Shown here one piece after another: positions 6,949 through 14,873 of a DNA stretch of 30,417 nucleotides. Origin of the DNA: CAZSMC01 sp964607755 (lineage in GTDB: Bacteria; Zhuqueibacterota; Zhuqueibacteria; Residuimicrobiales; Krinioviventaceae); assembly GCA_964607755.1 (NCBI GenBank), contig CAZSMC010000053.1, positions 1 to 30,417 of the forward strand, in the 5' to 3' direction. The notes below the pieces were generated by a model. The model was not told the DNA's origin, searched no databases, and saw only the letters and a program-made list of their open reading frames with translations. Numbering within the stretch: position 1 is the first letter of the stretch; every line of letters starts with the position of its first letter. A program made the position numbers and the translations under genes.

Positions 6949-8274
6949 ATGGAGCTCAAGGAAAAACTGAACAACAAAACTGCAAACATTGGTATTGTCG
7001 GCCTGGGTTATGTGGGATTGCCGTTAGCTGTGGAATTTGCTGACAAGGGTTTTTCTGTTTTTGGGATTGACAGCGATCAAAGAAAAGTTGATAATATTAA
7101 CACGGGTCAAAATTACATTGATGATGTCGATGATGCTCGCTTTGAAAGAGCGGTCACGAATAAATTGCTTCGTGCATCTACTTCTTACGATCAGGTCGGC
7201 GAACTCGATGTCATTTACATTTGCGTTCCAACGCCGTTTACACCCAATAAAGAACCGGATGTGTCCTATATCGTTGAATCTACGAAAGGTATCGCAAAAA
7301 GTTTGAGAAAAGGTCAGCTCATCATACTCAAAAGTACCACCTTTCCGGAAACAACCGAAAGTATTGTCCAGCCAATTTTAGAGCGCACTGGCCTCAAGGC
7401 GGGCACGGATTTTTATCTGGCATTTTCGCCGGAACGCATTGATCCGGGAAACAAAAAATGGACTACAGCAACAACCCCGGTCGTGGTTGGCGGTGTAACT
7501 GAAAAGTGCACCGAGCTGGCGTGCGCGGCTAATCAGGCCATTATTGAAAAGGTTGTACCCGTGTCTTCTCCAAAAGTAGCAGAGATGGAAAAATTGCTGG
7601 AAAATATTTTCCGCAGCGTCAACATTGCTCTAGTGAATGAAATGGCACGCTTTTGCGACCGTATGGGCGGAATTGATATTTGGGAAGTGGTTGATGCTGC
7701 AGCCACAAAACCATACGGATTTATGCCGTTCTACCCGGGACCGGGAATTGGCGGCCACTGCATTTTGATCGATCCGTATTACCTGTCGTGGAAAGCGCGC
7801 GAATACGATTTTCACACTCAGTTTATCGAACTCGCCGCCATGACCAATGAAGATATGCCTTTCTACGTTCTCGGACTCATCCGGCGGGCATTGAGTCGCA
7901 CCGGCGCTCCGTTCGAAAACGGGAGAATTCTCATCCTCGGCGCGGCGTTTAAAAAAGACGTTGACGATACGCGCGAATCCCCGGCCATAAAGATTATCAC
8001 ATTTCTCAAGCAACGAGGCGCGCAACACATCAAATACAATGATCCGCATGTGCCTGAATTGAAACTGGACGGTGAGATTCTCCAGTCTGTGGACTTGACA
8101 GCAGAGGAAATTAGCGACTCGGATGTGGTTGTGGTTGCCACAGATCACTCGGCTTATGATATTGAATTTATAGCCGAACACGCAAAAACAATCGTCGACA
8201 CCAGAAATATCACCAAAAATTTGAATAACAACAAGCACAAGGTTAGCAAACTGGGTGCAGGGATGCTTTTTTAA
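6949..8274 (+). CDS. wbpA: UDP-N-acetylglucosamine 6-dehydrogenase (WbpA type)
   Basis: This NAD-dependent enzyme oxidises the C6 hydroxyl of a UDP-sugar to the uronate. The N-terminal nucleotide-binding motif GIVGLGYVGLPLA (residues 15-27), the middle CVPTPFTPNKEPD, SPERIDPGN and KLLENIFRSVNIALVNE, and the catalytic GPGIGGHC (Cys271) are all present. The segment AAATKPYGFMPFYPGPG and the following YYLSWKARE resemble WbpA-like UDP-GlcNAc dehydrogenases more than WecC or UDP-glucose dehydrogenases. The common HCIPxDP after the cysteine reads HCILIDP here (Leu273 for Pro). The ribosome binding site AGGAGGAG lies just before ATG 6949. The product is 441 aa. It is followed one base later by wecB, giving UDP-GlcNAcA or UDP-ManNAcA type precursors. 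Exact substrate is inferred. Confidence 0.9.
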   Translation: MELKEKLNNKTANIGIVGLGYVGLPLAVEFADKGFSVFGIDSDQRKVDNINTGQNYIDDVDDARFERAVTNKLLRASTSYDQVGELDVIYICVPTPFTPNKEPDVSYIVESTKGIAKSLRKGQLIILKSTTFPETTESIVQPILERTGLKAGTDFYLAFSPERIDPGNKKWTTATTPVVVGGVTEKCTELACAANQAIIEKVVPVSSPKVAEMEKLLENIFRSVNIALVNEMARFCDRMGGIDIWEVVDAAATKPYGFMPFYPGPGIGGHCILIDPYYLSWKAREYDFHTQFIELAAMTNEDMPFYVLGLIRRALSRTGAPFENGRILILGAAFKKDVDDTRESPAIKIITFLKQRGAQHIKYNDPHVPELKLDGEILQSVDLTAEEISDSDVVVVATDHSAYDIEFIAEHAKTIVDTRNITKNLNNNKHKVSKLGAGMLF

Positions 8275-8275
8275 A

Positions 8276-9376
8276 ATGAATAGAATCAGAGTTGCAAATA
8301 TAGTCGGGGCCAGGCCTAATTTTATGAAAATTGCGCCGATTCACCGCCGGATGCAAGAATCGCCGAAATTTGAGCCGGTGCTGATCCATACCGGCCAGCA
8401 TTACGATGAAAAAATGTCAAAAACATTTTTTGTCGATCTTGAAATGCCGGAACCAGATGTTTATCTCGATGTCGGGTCCGGTACGCATGCTACCCAGACA
8501 GCGGCTGTACTTGTTGAAACCGAAAAGATACTTTTAGAGTTAAAACCGGATGTGCTCATTGTCGTCGGTGATGTAAATTCAACCCTGGCTGCTGCTTTGG
8601 CTGCGACAAAATTACACATCCCTGTCGCGCATGTTGAAGCCGGTTTGAGGAGTTTTGACCGCAACATGCCGGAAGAAATCAACCGGTTGTTAACGGATTC
8701 CATTTCCGACTTTTTATTTGTCACCGAACAAAGCGGACTGGACAATCTGGCAAAAGAAGGCGTGCCAGAAGAAAAAGTTCATTTCGTCGGCAATGTGATG
8801 ATTGATTCGTTGTGTTTTAATTTGGAAAAAGCCGCTCAAATTAAGGTATTAGAGCAGTACAAACTTTATCCTCAAGAATATGCATTGATGACATTGCACC
8901 GGCCTTCCAATGTTGATGATGAAAAAGTGCTGCGTGGCATTTTTTCAGCTTTGAAAGACATTCAGCAGAAAATACCGGTCATTTTCCCCATTCATCCGCG
9001 CACCCGGAAAATGATCACCAAATTCGGCATGGATGACGAGATCGCCGAAATGTCTCAGTTTCTTTTTGTGGAACCTCTTGGCTATCTCACGTTTTTAAAT
9101 TTAATGAAAAACTCTCGCTTTTTAATCACCGATTCCGGCGGTATTCAGGAAGAAACAACATTTTTACGAATTCCCTGCATCACGCTGCGAGAGAATACCG
9201 AAAGGCCGGTAACCGTAGAGATTGGCACCAATCAACTTGTGGGCATGCAGCCGGAAAGAATCTTGACGGCTTTTGATAAAGCAATGAACGGGACTTTTAA
9301 AGATGCAAAAATCCCGGAATTATGGGATGGCAAAGCCTCCCAACGAATTGTGAATATACTTGGCGAACTATTATAA
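8276..9376 (+). CDS. wecB: UDP-N-acetylglucosamine 2-epimerase (non-hydrolysing)
   Basis: It interconverts UDP-GlcNAc and UDP-ManNAc in the cytoplasm. The GT-B-like fold shows VGARPNFMKIAPI at the N-terminus, HTGQHYDEKMS, GDVNSTLAAALAA, HVEAGLRSFDRNMPEEINR with the conserved acidic residues, MTLHRPSNVDD, FPIHPRTRK and the nucleotide-binding DSGGIQEETTFL with ENTERP. The product is 366 aa. The frame is open to 8255, but the ATG at 8276 directly follows the previous stop codon and begins MNRIRVANIV, the natural family start; the ribosome binding site is weak, implying coupling. A WbpI-type epimerase acting on a diacetamido-glucuronate is the main alternative, but its partner genes are not in this window. 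Confidence 0.92.
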   Translation: MNRIRVANIVGARPNFMKIAPIHRRMQESPKFEPVLIHTGQHYDEKMSKTFFVDLEMPEPDVYLDVGSGTHATQTAAVLVETEKILLELKPDVLIVVGDVNSTLAAALAATKLHIPVAHVEAGLRSFDRNMPEEINRLLTDSISDFLFVTEQSGLDNLAKEGVPEEKVHFVGNVMIDSLCFNLEKAAQIKVLEQYKLYPQEYALMTLHRPSNVDDEKVLRGIFSALKDIQQKIPVIFPIHPRTRKMITKFGMDDEIAEMSQFLFVEPLGYLTFLNLMKNSRFLITDSGGIQEETTFLRIPCITLRENTERPVTVEIGTNQLVGMQPERILTAFDKAMNGTFKDAKIPELWDGKASQRIVNILGELL

Positions 9377-9397
9377 TATGTTTTTGGAGAAATATTA

Positions 9398-11125
9398 ATG
9401 CGAAAACTATTCATCGCGCTTTTAAGTTTTGCTCTATTGTCAGCAACAGTCACTGCCCAGGATTTTCCCGATCTGGGCTCGGTTAGACAGTTAAAAGATA
9501 AAGTGAGTGAAAAGACGCAGCTCGAGCTGCCCGAGTCGCCTCAAATTGAACATCCGGTGGACGAGTATGAATACATTGTTGGCCCTGGGGATGTGTTTGA
9601 TATTATTATTGCTGAACAACCTGAAGAAGAGCAGCAGATAATGGTTTCACCGGAAGGCGATTTAGTGATGCCCTCTACAGGGCCGATAAAAGTAGCCGGA
9701 TTGACTCTTTATGAGGCAAAAGAAAAAATAAGAACACAATTATCGAACAAATATTTATCAGACGGGTTGTACATCTCTTTGACGCAATTGCGCACCTTTC
9801 GGGTCACAGTGAGTGGCGCTGTCAATATACCGGGGTTGATCATCGTAAACGGTATGGATCGTGTATCTGATGCTATTTACTATGCAGGCGGGCTGGTTGA
9901 GCCTTCATTTTTTAAGGATGAGGAGAAACAGCGCCAGCAATTACGAGATACTCCGAGAGCTCAACAGCAAAAGGAAATCATCGTGGATGAATATGCCGAT
10001 GTGAAAAGAAAAAAGGCATCCCGCAGAAATATCATTGTCAAGCGGCGCAACGGCAAAATCCTTCATGCAGACATTTACAAGTACGAGCGCTGCGGCGATT
10101 TGGAAGCAAATCCCTATCTGGTGGACGGAGATGTCATTGTCGTGCCTTCACGTCAGGAAAAGATAGGCCAGCTCATTATCAGCGGCGCTGTGCGCACACC
10201 GGATACGATGGAATATGCCCAGGGAGACCGTATTCGCGACCTGGTCGAAATGGCCCATGGTTTTACGCTCGATGCGGATTCGAGCCACATGGAGTTGGTG
10301 CGTTTTAAGGACAATAAGCACCCACATAAAATGACATATGAAATCGACTGGTCGGATTCAGCCCAAGTTGAAACAGTGATGAATACTTCACTCCAACCGG
10401 ATGACCGCCTGTTTGTTCGACGAATCCCTGATTATCACATCAAGCGGACTGTAGAAGTCAAGGGTGAAGTCACATATCCTGGAGAATATGCGTTAATTCA
10501 TAATCCAACACGGCTGTCCGATGTTATCGATATGGCGGGAAGCTTTACAAATGAAGCTGCTCTCTGCAACGCGCACGTCATTCGCCGGTCGATTCGTAAA
10601 GAGAAAAATCCCGAACTGGAATGGCTGGACATGATGATGGTCTCGGATATGCGCAAGGAAGAACGCGCCTATTATCAGACAAAATTACAGCAACAGCAAA
10701 ATCGGGTTTATACAGATTTTGTAGCGCTTTTCGAGGACGGAGATGAGGATTTTGACATCCCACTAAAAAATGACGATCTCATTGTTGTCCCGGCAAAAAC
10801 GTATGCTGTAAATATTATTGGTCAGGTAAAATATCCGGGAGTTCAGGAATGGATGCCGGGCAAAGGCTTGAAATATTATATAAAAAAAGCCGGCGGATAT
10901 AACGAAGGGGCCTGGAAGAAAAAGATCAGCATCAATAAAATTGCCAGCGGCGTTTTTGTCGAGCCGGATAAAACATCTATCGAAATGGGCGACACTATAT
11001 TCGTTCCACAGAAACCCGAACGGGATGTATACGAGTTAGTCCGAGACATCGTCCTCATCACCTCCCAGGCTGCTTCGGTCATTATGCTTATGGTTCAGAC
11101 GAATTATTGGATGAATCGGGATTAG
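9398..11125 (+). CDS. SLBB-domain polysaccharide export protein (Wza-like)
   Basis: It probably forms or joins the outer-membrane/periplasmic channel for polysaccharide. The 575-aa product has a Sec signal peptide (cleavage near ATVTA/QDF, no lipobox) and a polysaccharide-export domain at about 56-128 (YEYIVGPGDVFDIII, SPEGDLVMPSTGPI). Four SLBB-type segments follow, starting near 134 (VTVSGAVNIPGLIIV), 259 (LIISGAVRTPDTMEY), 351 (VEVKGEVTYPGEYAL) and 471 (VNIIGQVKYPGVQEW). A charged insert (about 172-220) follows the first SLBB. A hydrophobic helix at about 549-567 ends the protein before TNYWMNRD, as in Wza-like channels that span the outer membrane by a C-terminal helix. GGAG lies eight bases before the ATG. 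It is the last gene of the rfbB operon; no Wzc, Wzx or Wzy is in the window. Confidence 0.9.
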   Translation: MRKLFIALLSFALLSATVTAQDFPDLGSVRQLKDKVSEKTQLELPESPQIEHPVDEYEYIVGPGDVFDIIIAEQPEEEQQIMVSPEGDLVMPSTGPIKVAGLTLYEAKEKIRTQLSNKYLSDGLYISLTQLRTFRVTVSGAVNIPGLIIVNGMDRVSDAIYYAGGLVEPSFFKDEEKQRQQLRDTPRAQQQKEIIVDEYADVKRKKASRRNIIVKRRNGKILHADIYKYERCGDLEANPYLVDGDVIVVPSRQEKIGQLIISGAVRTPDTMEYAQGDRIRDLVEMAHGFTLDADSSHMELVRFKDNKHPHKMTYEIDWSDSAQVETVMNTSLQPDDRLFVRRIPDYHIKRTVEVKGEVTYPGEYALIHNPTRLSDVIDMAGSFTNEAALCNAHVIRRSIRKEKNPELEWLDMMMVSDMRKEERAYYQTKLQQQQNRVYTDFVALFEDGDEDFDIPLKNDDLIVVPAKTYAVNIIGQVKYPGVQEWMPGKGLKYYIKKAGGYNEGAWKKKISINKIASGVFVEPDKTSIEMGDTIFVPQKPERDVYELVRDIVLITSQAASVIMLMVQTNYWMNRD

Positions 11126-11219
11126 GTGGAGCGCCTGAGAAAAAAGATTACAACTGGTGTCTGGAAGTGATGTGATTATTGGAAATGTTGTCCGTATTTG
11201 TTTGAAATTAATAAGCACA

Positions 11220-11235
11220 AGGCATAAAAATTGCA
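11220..11235 (+). promoter_or_regulatory. sigma-54-like (-24/-12) promoter before the GH172 gene
   Basis: AGGCAT-AAAAA-TTGCA fits the sigma-54 pattern TGGCAC-N5-TTGCA, with GG and GC exactly ten bases apart. A start near 11246 gives a leader of about 43 bases to the GH172 ATG. It lies in the 163-base gap after the SLBB gene and marks a new transcription unit. It resembles the element at 18310-18325 on the other strand. Confidence 0.55.
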
Positions 11236-11288
11236 TGAAGGAGGTTTGTGTGTGAAATACTAGGGAACGTGATTAAAAAGGCTATAAA

Positions 11289-13280
11289 ATGAAAAGAATG
11301 TTGAGAATATTATTTGTTATTTTTGTAACATTAATCTGCAAAGAACAATTTGCAGATCCATTTTATCGGGCACAGCTTGTTGTTGAAGAACTAGAAAATC
11401 TTCCCAAAATTAGAAGAGGTGAAACAATATTTCAGGCGTCAAGCCATGATAAACGGGGGTTAAATTTAGATACTTTTCAAAATGAATCTGGTATCGAATC
11501 CTATCTCTATAAAGAAAACTCTGAATATTTTATTTTCGATGAAATCGGACCTGGTGCTATTTCCAGGATTTGGATGACCTTTCATGGTCTCAACATAGAA
11601 GGGAACATAAAGTTTTATTTTGATGGTGAAACGACTCCCAGGATACAAATGAGTTGTACAGAATTTTTTAGTGGTAATTCTTCTCCCTTTTTATATCCTA
11701 TAGTAGGTTTCTGGAATGTGTCAAGCGGAGGTTTATATAGTTATTATCCTATCGTGTATGAACATTCTCTAAAGATTTCGTTAACTGCGGAACCCCAATA
11801 TTATAATATAACTTTTAAGAGATATAATACAATTCATAAAATTCACTCTTATCCCGAGATGGATACAAGTACGCTGCGCAGCATATTGGACAATGCTGGC
11901 CATTCACCTTTCCAAAATAAGGATTTTTTCAATATATCAAATTCATTTTCTCTTCCCGGTAATAATAAAAAAACTTTTACCATTAATGAAAAAGGTAGTA
12001 TTTATGAAATCGTTGTAACTACAAATGAATGGCTCGGTTTAACTGAATTTAACAGAATGGCTAAAAATCTTTGGATTGAAATGCGATGGGACGGTCATAG
12101 CGAAGCAGATGTAAGCTGTCCTTTTTATCTTTTTTTTGCAGGAGGAATTAATGATTTTGAAACTAAAGGCTTAACAATAGGTGCATCTTACAATCAAAAA
12201 AAGTTCTATTGCTATTTTCCAATGCCATTTCAAAAAAAAGCGGAAATATCGTTCATTAATACTGGTCTATATAATTGTGATTTGAATATTAAAATATCTT
12301 ATTCTGATTTTTACACATCGAATGACTCTTTATGGGGCTATTTTAAAACTCAATATAATAACGCTTATACCAGGACAGGAGAAGATTTTATTTTGCTAGA
12401 AACAGAAGGTACTGGTCATATTGTTGGCTGCGTGACCGAAACCGGTCCTTCTAATCGTGATGGACATCTTGAAGGAGATGAGAGAATTTATATTGATGAT
12501 TATTTAACACCAGTTATTTATGGCACTGGAACCGAAGATTTTTATAATGGTGGCTGGTACTTTATTAAAGGTGGTAATTTTAGCAGACCGTTTCACGGCT
12601 TTCCAGCAGGAGCAGTGAATGCAGGTACGAGTTTTTTAAACTATCGCCTCTTTCTGTTAGATAATATTAATTTTTACAAAGCAATTAAATTTGGTCTTGA
12701 ACATGGGGGAGTGAATGGTGTGAATGCTCGATACAAGTCAGTGGTCTATTATTATCATAGCTTGACCGAGACAGTAAAAGAAGAACACTATATTGATATT
12801 GCCAATATTCAACATGAGGAACATTTTAATTACAAGGTTCAAGGTGAAAAAACGCCAATAAATCTTAGTGGTTATTATGAGGGTGACAATGATGATATTT
12901 TAATATCAGATAATGGATATAAAATAAATGGTACAATAAGCTTTCATGTCAATATATCACCTGATAATTCTGGAGTAAGATTAAGAAGGCGGATGGATTA
13001 TTCTGTTGCTCATCAAAAAGCAGATGTTTATGTTAATAATGAATTTGTAGGAGTATGGCAAGATCCGGGACAGAATAATTCCAAACGATGGAGAGACTCA
13101 ATTTTTGAAATCCCTCCTTCGTATACAGTTGGTCGAAATCATTTGTCAATTAAACTTGATACATCACAATCATTTTCGGTGTGGACAGAGTTTTGTTACT
13201 GGATATATACGTATGATTCATCCCTCTTACTCAAAGATATTAAACCACCAGAGCCGCCGGAGCCATTGCGATTATTTTAA
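11289..13280 (+). CDS. secreted GH172 (DUF2961) glycoside hydrolase
   Basis: This is a secreted carbohydrate-active enzyme of family GH172, whose characterised members cleave alpha-D-fructofuranosyl or D-arabinofuranosyl linkages. A signal peptide occupies about 1-22. The double jelly-roll region shows IGPGAISRIWMT (about 86-97), FYFDGETTP and PFLYPIVG. The catalytic region is LEGDERIYID...YGTGTEDFYNGGWYF. Glu395 and Glu416 are 21 residues apart, which as I recall equals the acid/base-nucleophile spacing of the characterised family member. PFHGFPAG follows. The C-terminal about 150 residues (from 520) look like a further beta-sandwich. The product is 663 aa. AAGG lies about eight bases before the ATG, under the sigma-54-like promoter. 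The gene is visibly AT-richer than the preceding operon (17 of 60 G+C at 11761-11820). Family assignment is firm; substrate is inferred. Confidence 0.85.
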   Translation: MKRMLRILFVIFVTLICKEQFADPFYRAQLVVEELENLPKIRRGETIFQASSHDKRGLNLDTFQNESGIESYLYKENSEYFIFDEIGPGAISRIWMTFHGLNIEGNIKFYFDGETTPRIQMSCTEFFSGNSSPFLYPIVGFWNVSSGGLYSYYPIVYEHSLKISLTAEPQYYNITFKRYNTIHKIHSYPEMDTSTLRSILDNAGHSPFQNKDFFNISNSFSLPGNNKKTFTINEKGSIYEIVVTTNEWLGLTEFNRMAKNLWIEMRWDGHSEADVSCPFYLFFAGGINDFETKGLTIGASYNQKKFYCYFPMPFQKKAEISFINTGLYNCDLNIKISYSDFYTSNDSLWGYFKTQYNNAYTRTGEDFILLETEGTGHIVGCVTETGPSNRDGHLEGDERIYIDDYLTPVIYGTGTEDFYNGGWYFIKGGNFSRPFHGFPAGAVNAGTSFLNYRLFLLDNINFYKAIKFGLEHGGVNGVNARYKSVVYYYHSLTETVKEEHYIDIANIQHEEHFNYKVQGEKTPINLSGYYEGDNDDILISDNGYKINGTISFHVNISPDNSGVRLRRRMDYSVAHQKADVYVNNEFVGVWQDPGQNNSKRWRDSIFEIPPSYTVGRNHLSIKLDTSQSFSVWTEFCYWIYTYDSSLLLKDIKPPEPPEPLRLF

Positions 13281-13354
13281 GAATTTGATACAATTATCAA
13301 GATTGAAGAAAAAGTGCGGAATTTAAAATTAAGCTTTAAACTTGGTCTTTTTTG

Positions 13355-14638
13355 ATGAGAAATAAACTTTTGACCCCGGGAGTATCTAGTGCATTCCTCA
13401 TTTTCGTACCTATTTCTTTTTATTTCTTTTTAATCATTCATTATGCTGTTAACATTCCTTTGCAAGATGATTATGATACCATCCTGGCTTTTTTAAATTT
13501 ATCAGATAGTGAAAAATTCAGGAACCTCTTCGTTCTTCATAACGAGCACCGTTTGGCATTTAATAGAATTACCGCATTCGTATTTTCTAAATTGTTTGGG
13601 GAAATCAATTTCATTTATCTGTGTGTATTTGGAAATTTATCTTTATTGCCTTTATTTTTTATAATCGCAAAGAATCATAAACTGTCTTCCAGGAATATTT
13701 TTCTAGCCATATCCATAGCATTCCTATTATTTCAACCCCAATATTGGTCCAACATGACCTGGGCAACTGCAGCATTACAGAATAATTTTGTCATTTTCTT
13801 TGGCTTTACAAGTATTTATTTCTGGACTAGAGAGAATTGGATTAATAAACTGTATTCAGTATTATTTGCGCTTGCAGCTACATTCACGAGTGGAAATGGA
13901 TTATTCATTTGGTTCGTGTTGATCATTATAGAATTAACTATCTTTATAAATAAGAAAAATCAATCAATGGTAAAATTAAACAATGGTAGAATTGTAGTTT
14001 TATTACTTTTTACTACTCTTGTTTTATTTTTATATTTCAAAGGTTATACCCGCCAACCGAATCACCCAGGTATCCTGGAATCTATTTATAATCCCGTTCG
14101 TACCTTTAAATATTTTTGTGCTTTTTTGGGAGCATATCTACCTGTTTTGTTAGACAAGACAATCATCCTCGGGATTATAGAAATATTCATTTTTATTTAT
14201 ATTACGTTAAAAAAATATTATAATCAAAATCCAGTTATTTATTTTTTCTTGTTATACTTGTTATTTGGTATAATTGCCGCATCATTGACAAGATCACCAT
14301 GGGGATGGCCGCAAGCCATTTCTTCCAGATATAGAATAATTTCCATATTGATACTCATCTGTGAATTGATATCTATTTCGGAACTTTATGTAAAATATTT
14401 CAGAATTAAAAAATTACAATATTTAATATTATTATTCTCTATTATGTTTCATTTTGGCTCATTAAAAACCAGTAGTGATGAATTAATTGAGCGTAAAAAT
14501 GAATTGATACAAAGTGCTATTCAATGGAATACGAAAGGGGAAGGTCTTCTTTATCCACGCCAAACAAGAGCGTCTAATATACTAAAGAAAGCATCTGAAA
14601 AAGGAATTTATCAGATGTCTTTTATCTCTGGAGAATAA
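13355..14638 (+). CDS. multi-pass membrane protein, GT-C glycosyltransferase-like
   Basis: I do not recognise a named family. The 427-aa product is very hydrophobic, with roughly ten membrane segments. The first (about 12-32) is followed by an extracytoplasmic loop with PLQDDYDTI (about 36-44) and later VLHNEHRLAFNR. Acidic residues in the first loop after helix 1 are the typical catalytic feature of GT-C enzymes that use polyprenyl-phosphate sugars, so a role in polysaccharide assembly or side-chain addition is inferred. The C-terminal tail is soluble. The frame opens with TTG at 13352, but ATG 13355 is the more natural start; no good ribosome binding site is seen. It follows GH172 by 74 bases on the same strand and shares its low G+C, so they may have arrived together. 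Confidence 0.7.
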   Translation: MRNKLLTPGVSSAFLIFVPISFYFFLIIHYAVNIPLQDDYDTILAFLNLSDSEKFRNLFVLHNEHRLAFNRITAFVFSKLFGEINFIYLCVFGNLSLLPLFFIIAKNHKLSSRNIFLAISIAFLLFQPQYWSNMTWATAALQNNFVIFFGFTSIYFWTRENWINKLYSVLFALAATFTSGNGLFIWFVLIIIELTIFINKKNQSMVKLNNGRIVVLLLFTTLVLFLYFKGYTRQPNHPGILESIYNPVRTFKYFCAFLGAYLPVLLDKTIILGIIEIFIFIYITLKKYYNQNPVIYFFLLYLLFGIIAASLTRSPWGWPQAISSRYRIISILILICELISISELYVKYFRIKKLQYLILLFSIMFHFGSLKTSSDELIERKNELIQSAIQWNTKGEGLLYPRQTRASNILKKASEKGIYQMSFISGE

Positions 14639-14714
14639 TAAATATTTAATCTGGCCTAAAAAGGGGCTTTAGCAAAAAGAAAAGCTTAAAATGAAAAAAT
14701 TTTAAAGGCGTTTT

Positions 14715-14816
14715 ATGTATTATTTGCTTTTTAAAAAAATTTCAAGCATAGCTAATCACCTGTCAAAACATATTTTTTTATGTGTCCTCTTTTTGTTCCT
14801 GGCTATCCAAAGTTGA
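14715..14816 (+). CDS. possible 33-aa signal-peptide-like ORF or remnant
   Basis: An ATG at 14715 opens 33 codons ending TGA at 14814-14816. The product has a basic start (KK) and a hydrophobic end (HIFLCVLFLFLAIQS), like the signal peptide of a secreted protein that stops before any mature domain. It may be the 5' remnant of a deleted gene or chance in AT-rich DNA. The rest of the 235-base gap (14639-14873) holds weak stems and a terminator. Confidence 0.15.
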   Translation: MYYLLFKKISSIANHLSKHIFLCVLFLFLAIQS

Positions 14817-14826
14817 ATATTAAATA

Positions 14827-14851
14827 GGCACACCGGTTTGGTCAGTGTGCC
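14827..14851 (-). terminator. terminator of the GH39-like gene
   Basis: GGCACAC and GTGTGCC form a perfect 7-bp stem around an 11-base loop, 22 bases beyond the stop codon of the minus-strand gene. The minus-strand 3' side is T/A-rich (TATTTAATATT) rather than a pure T tract. It may also stop the convergent plus-strand gene ending at 14638. Confidence 0.6.
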
Positions 14852-14873
14852 TCTCGAGCTTTAGTTTTTAAGG

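Noticed and set aside
7630..8238. Open frame of 202 codons on the minus strand
   Set aside because: It lies wholly within the dehydrogenase gene, has no ribosome binding site or recognisable motif, and is a shadow frame.
13285..13300. Hairpin TTGATA/TATCAA after the GH172 stop
   Set aside because: Only six AT-rich pairs and no T tract follow; not a convincing terminator.
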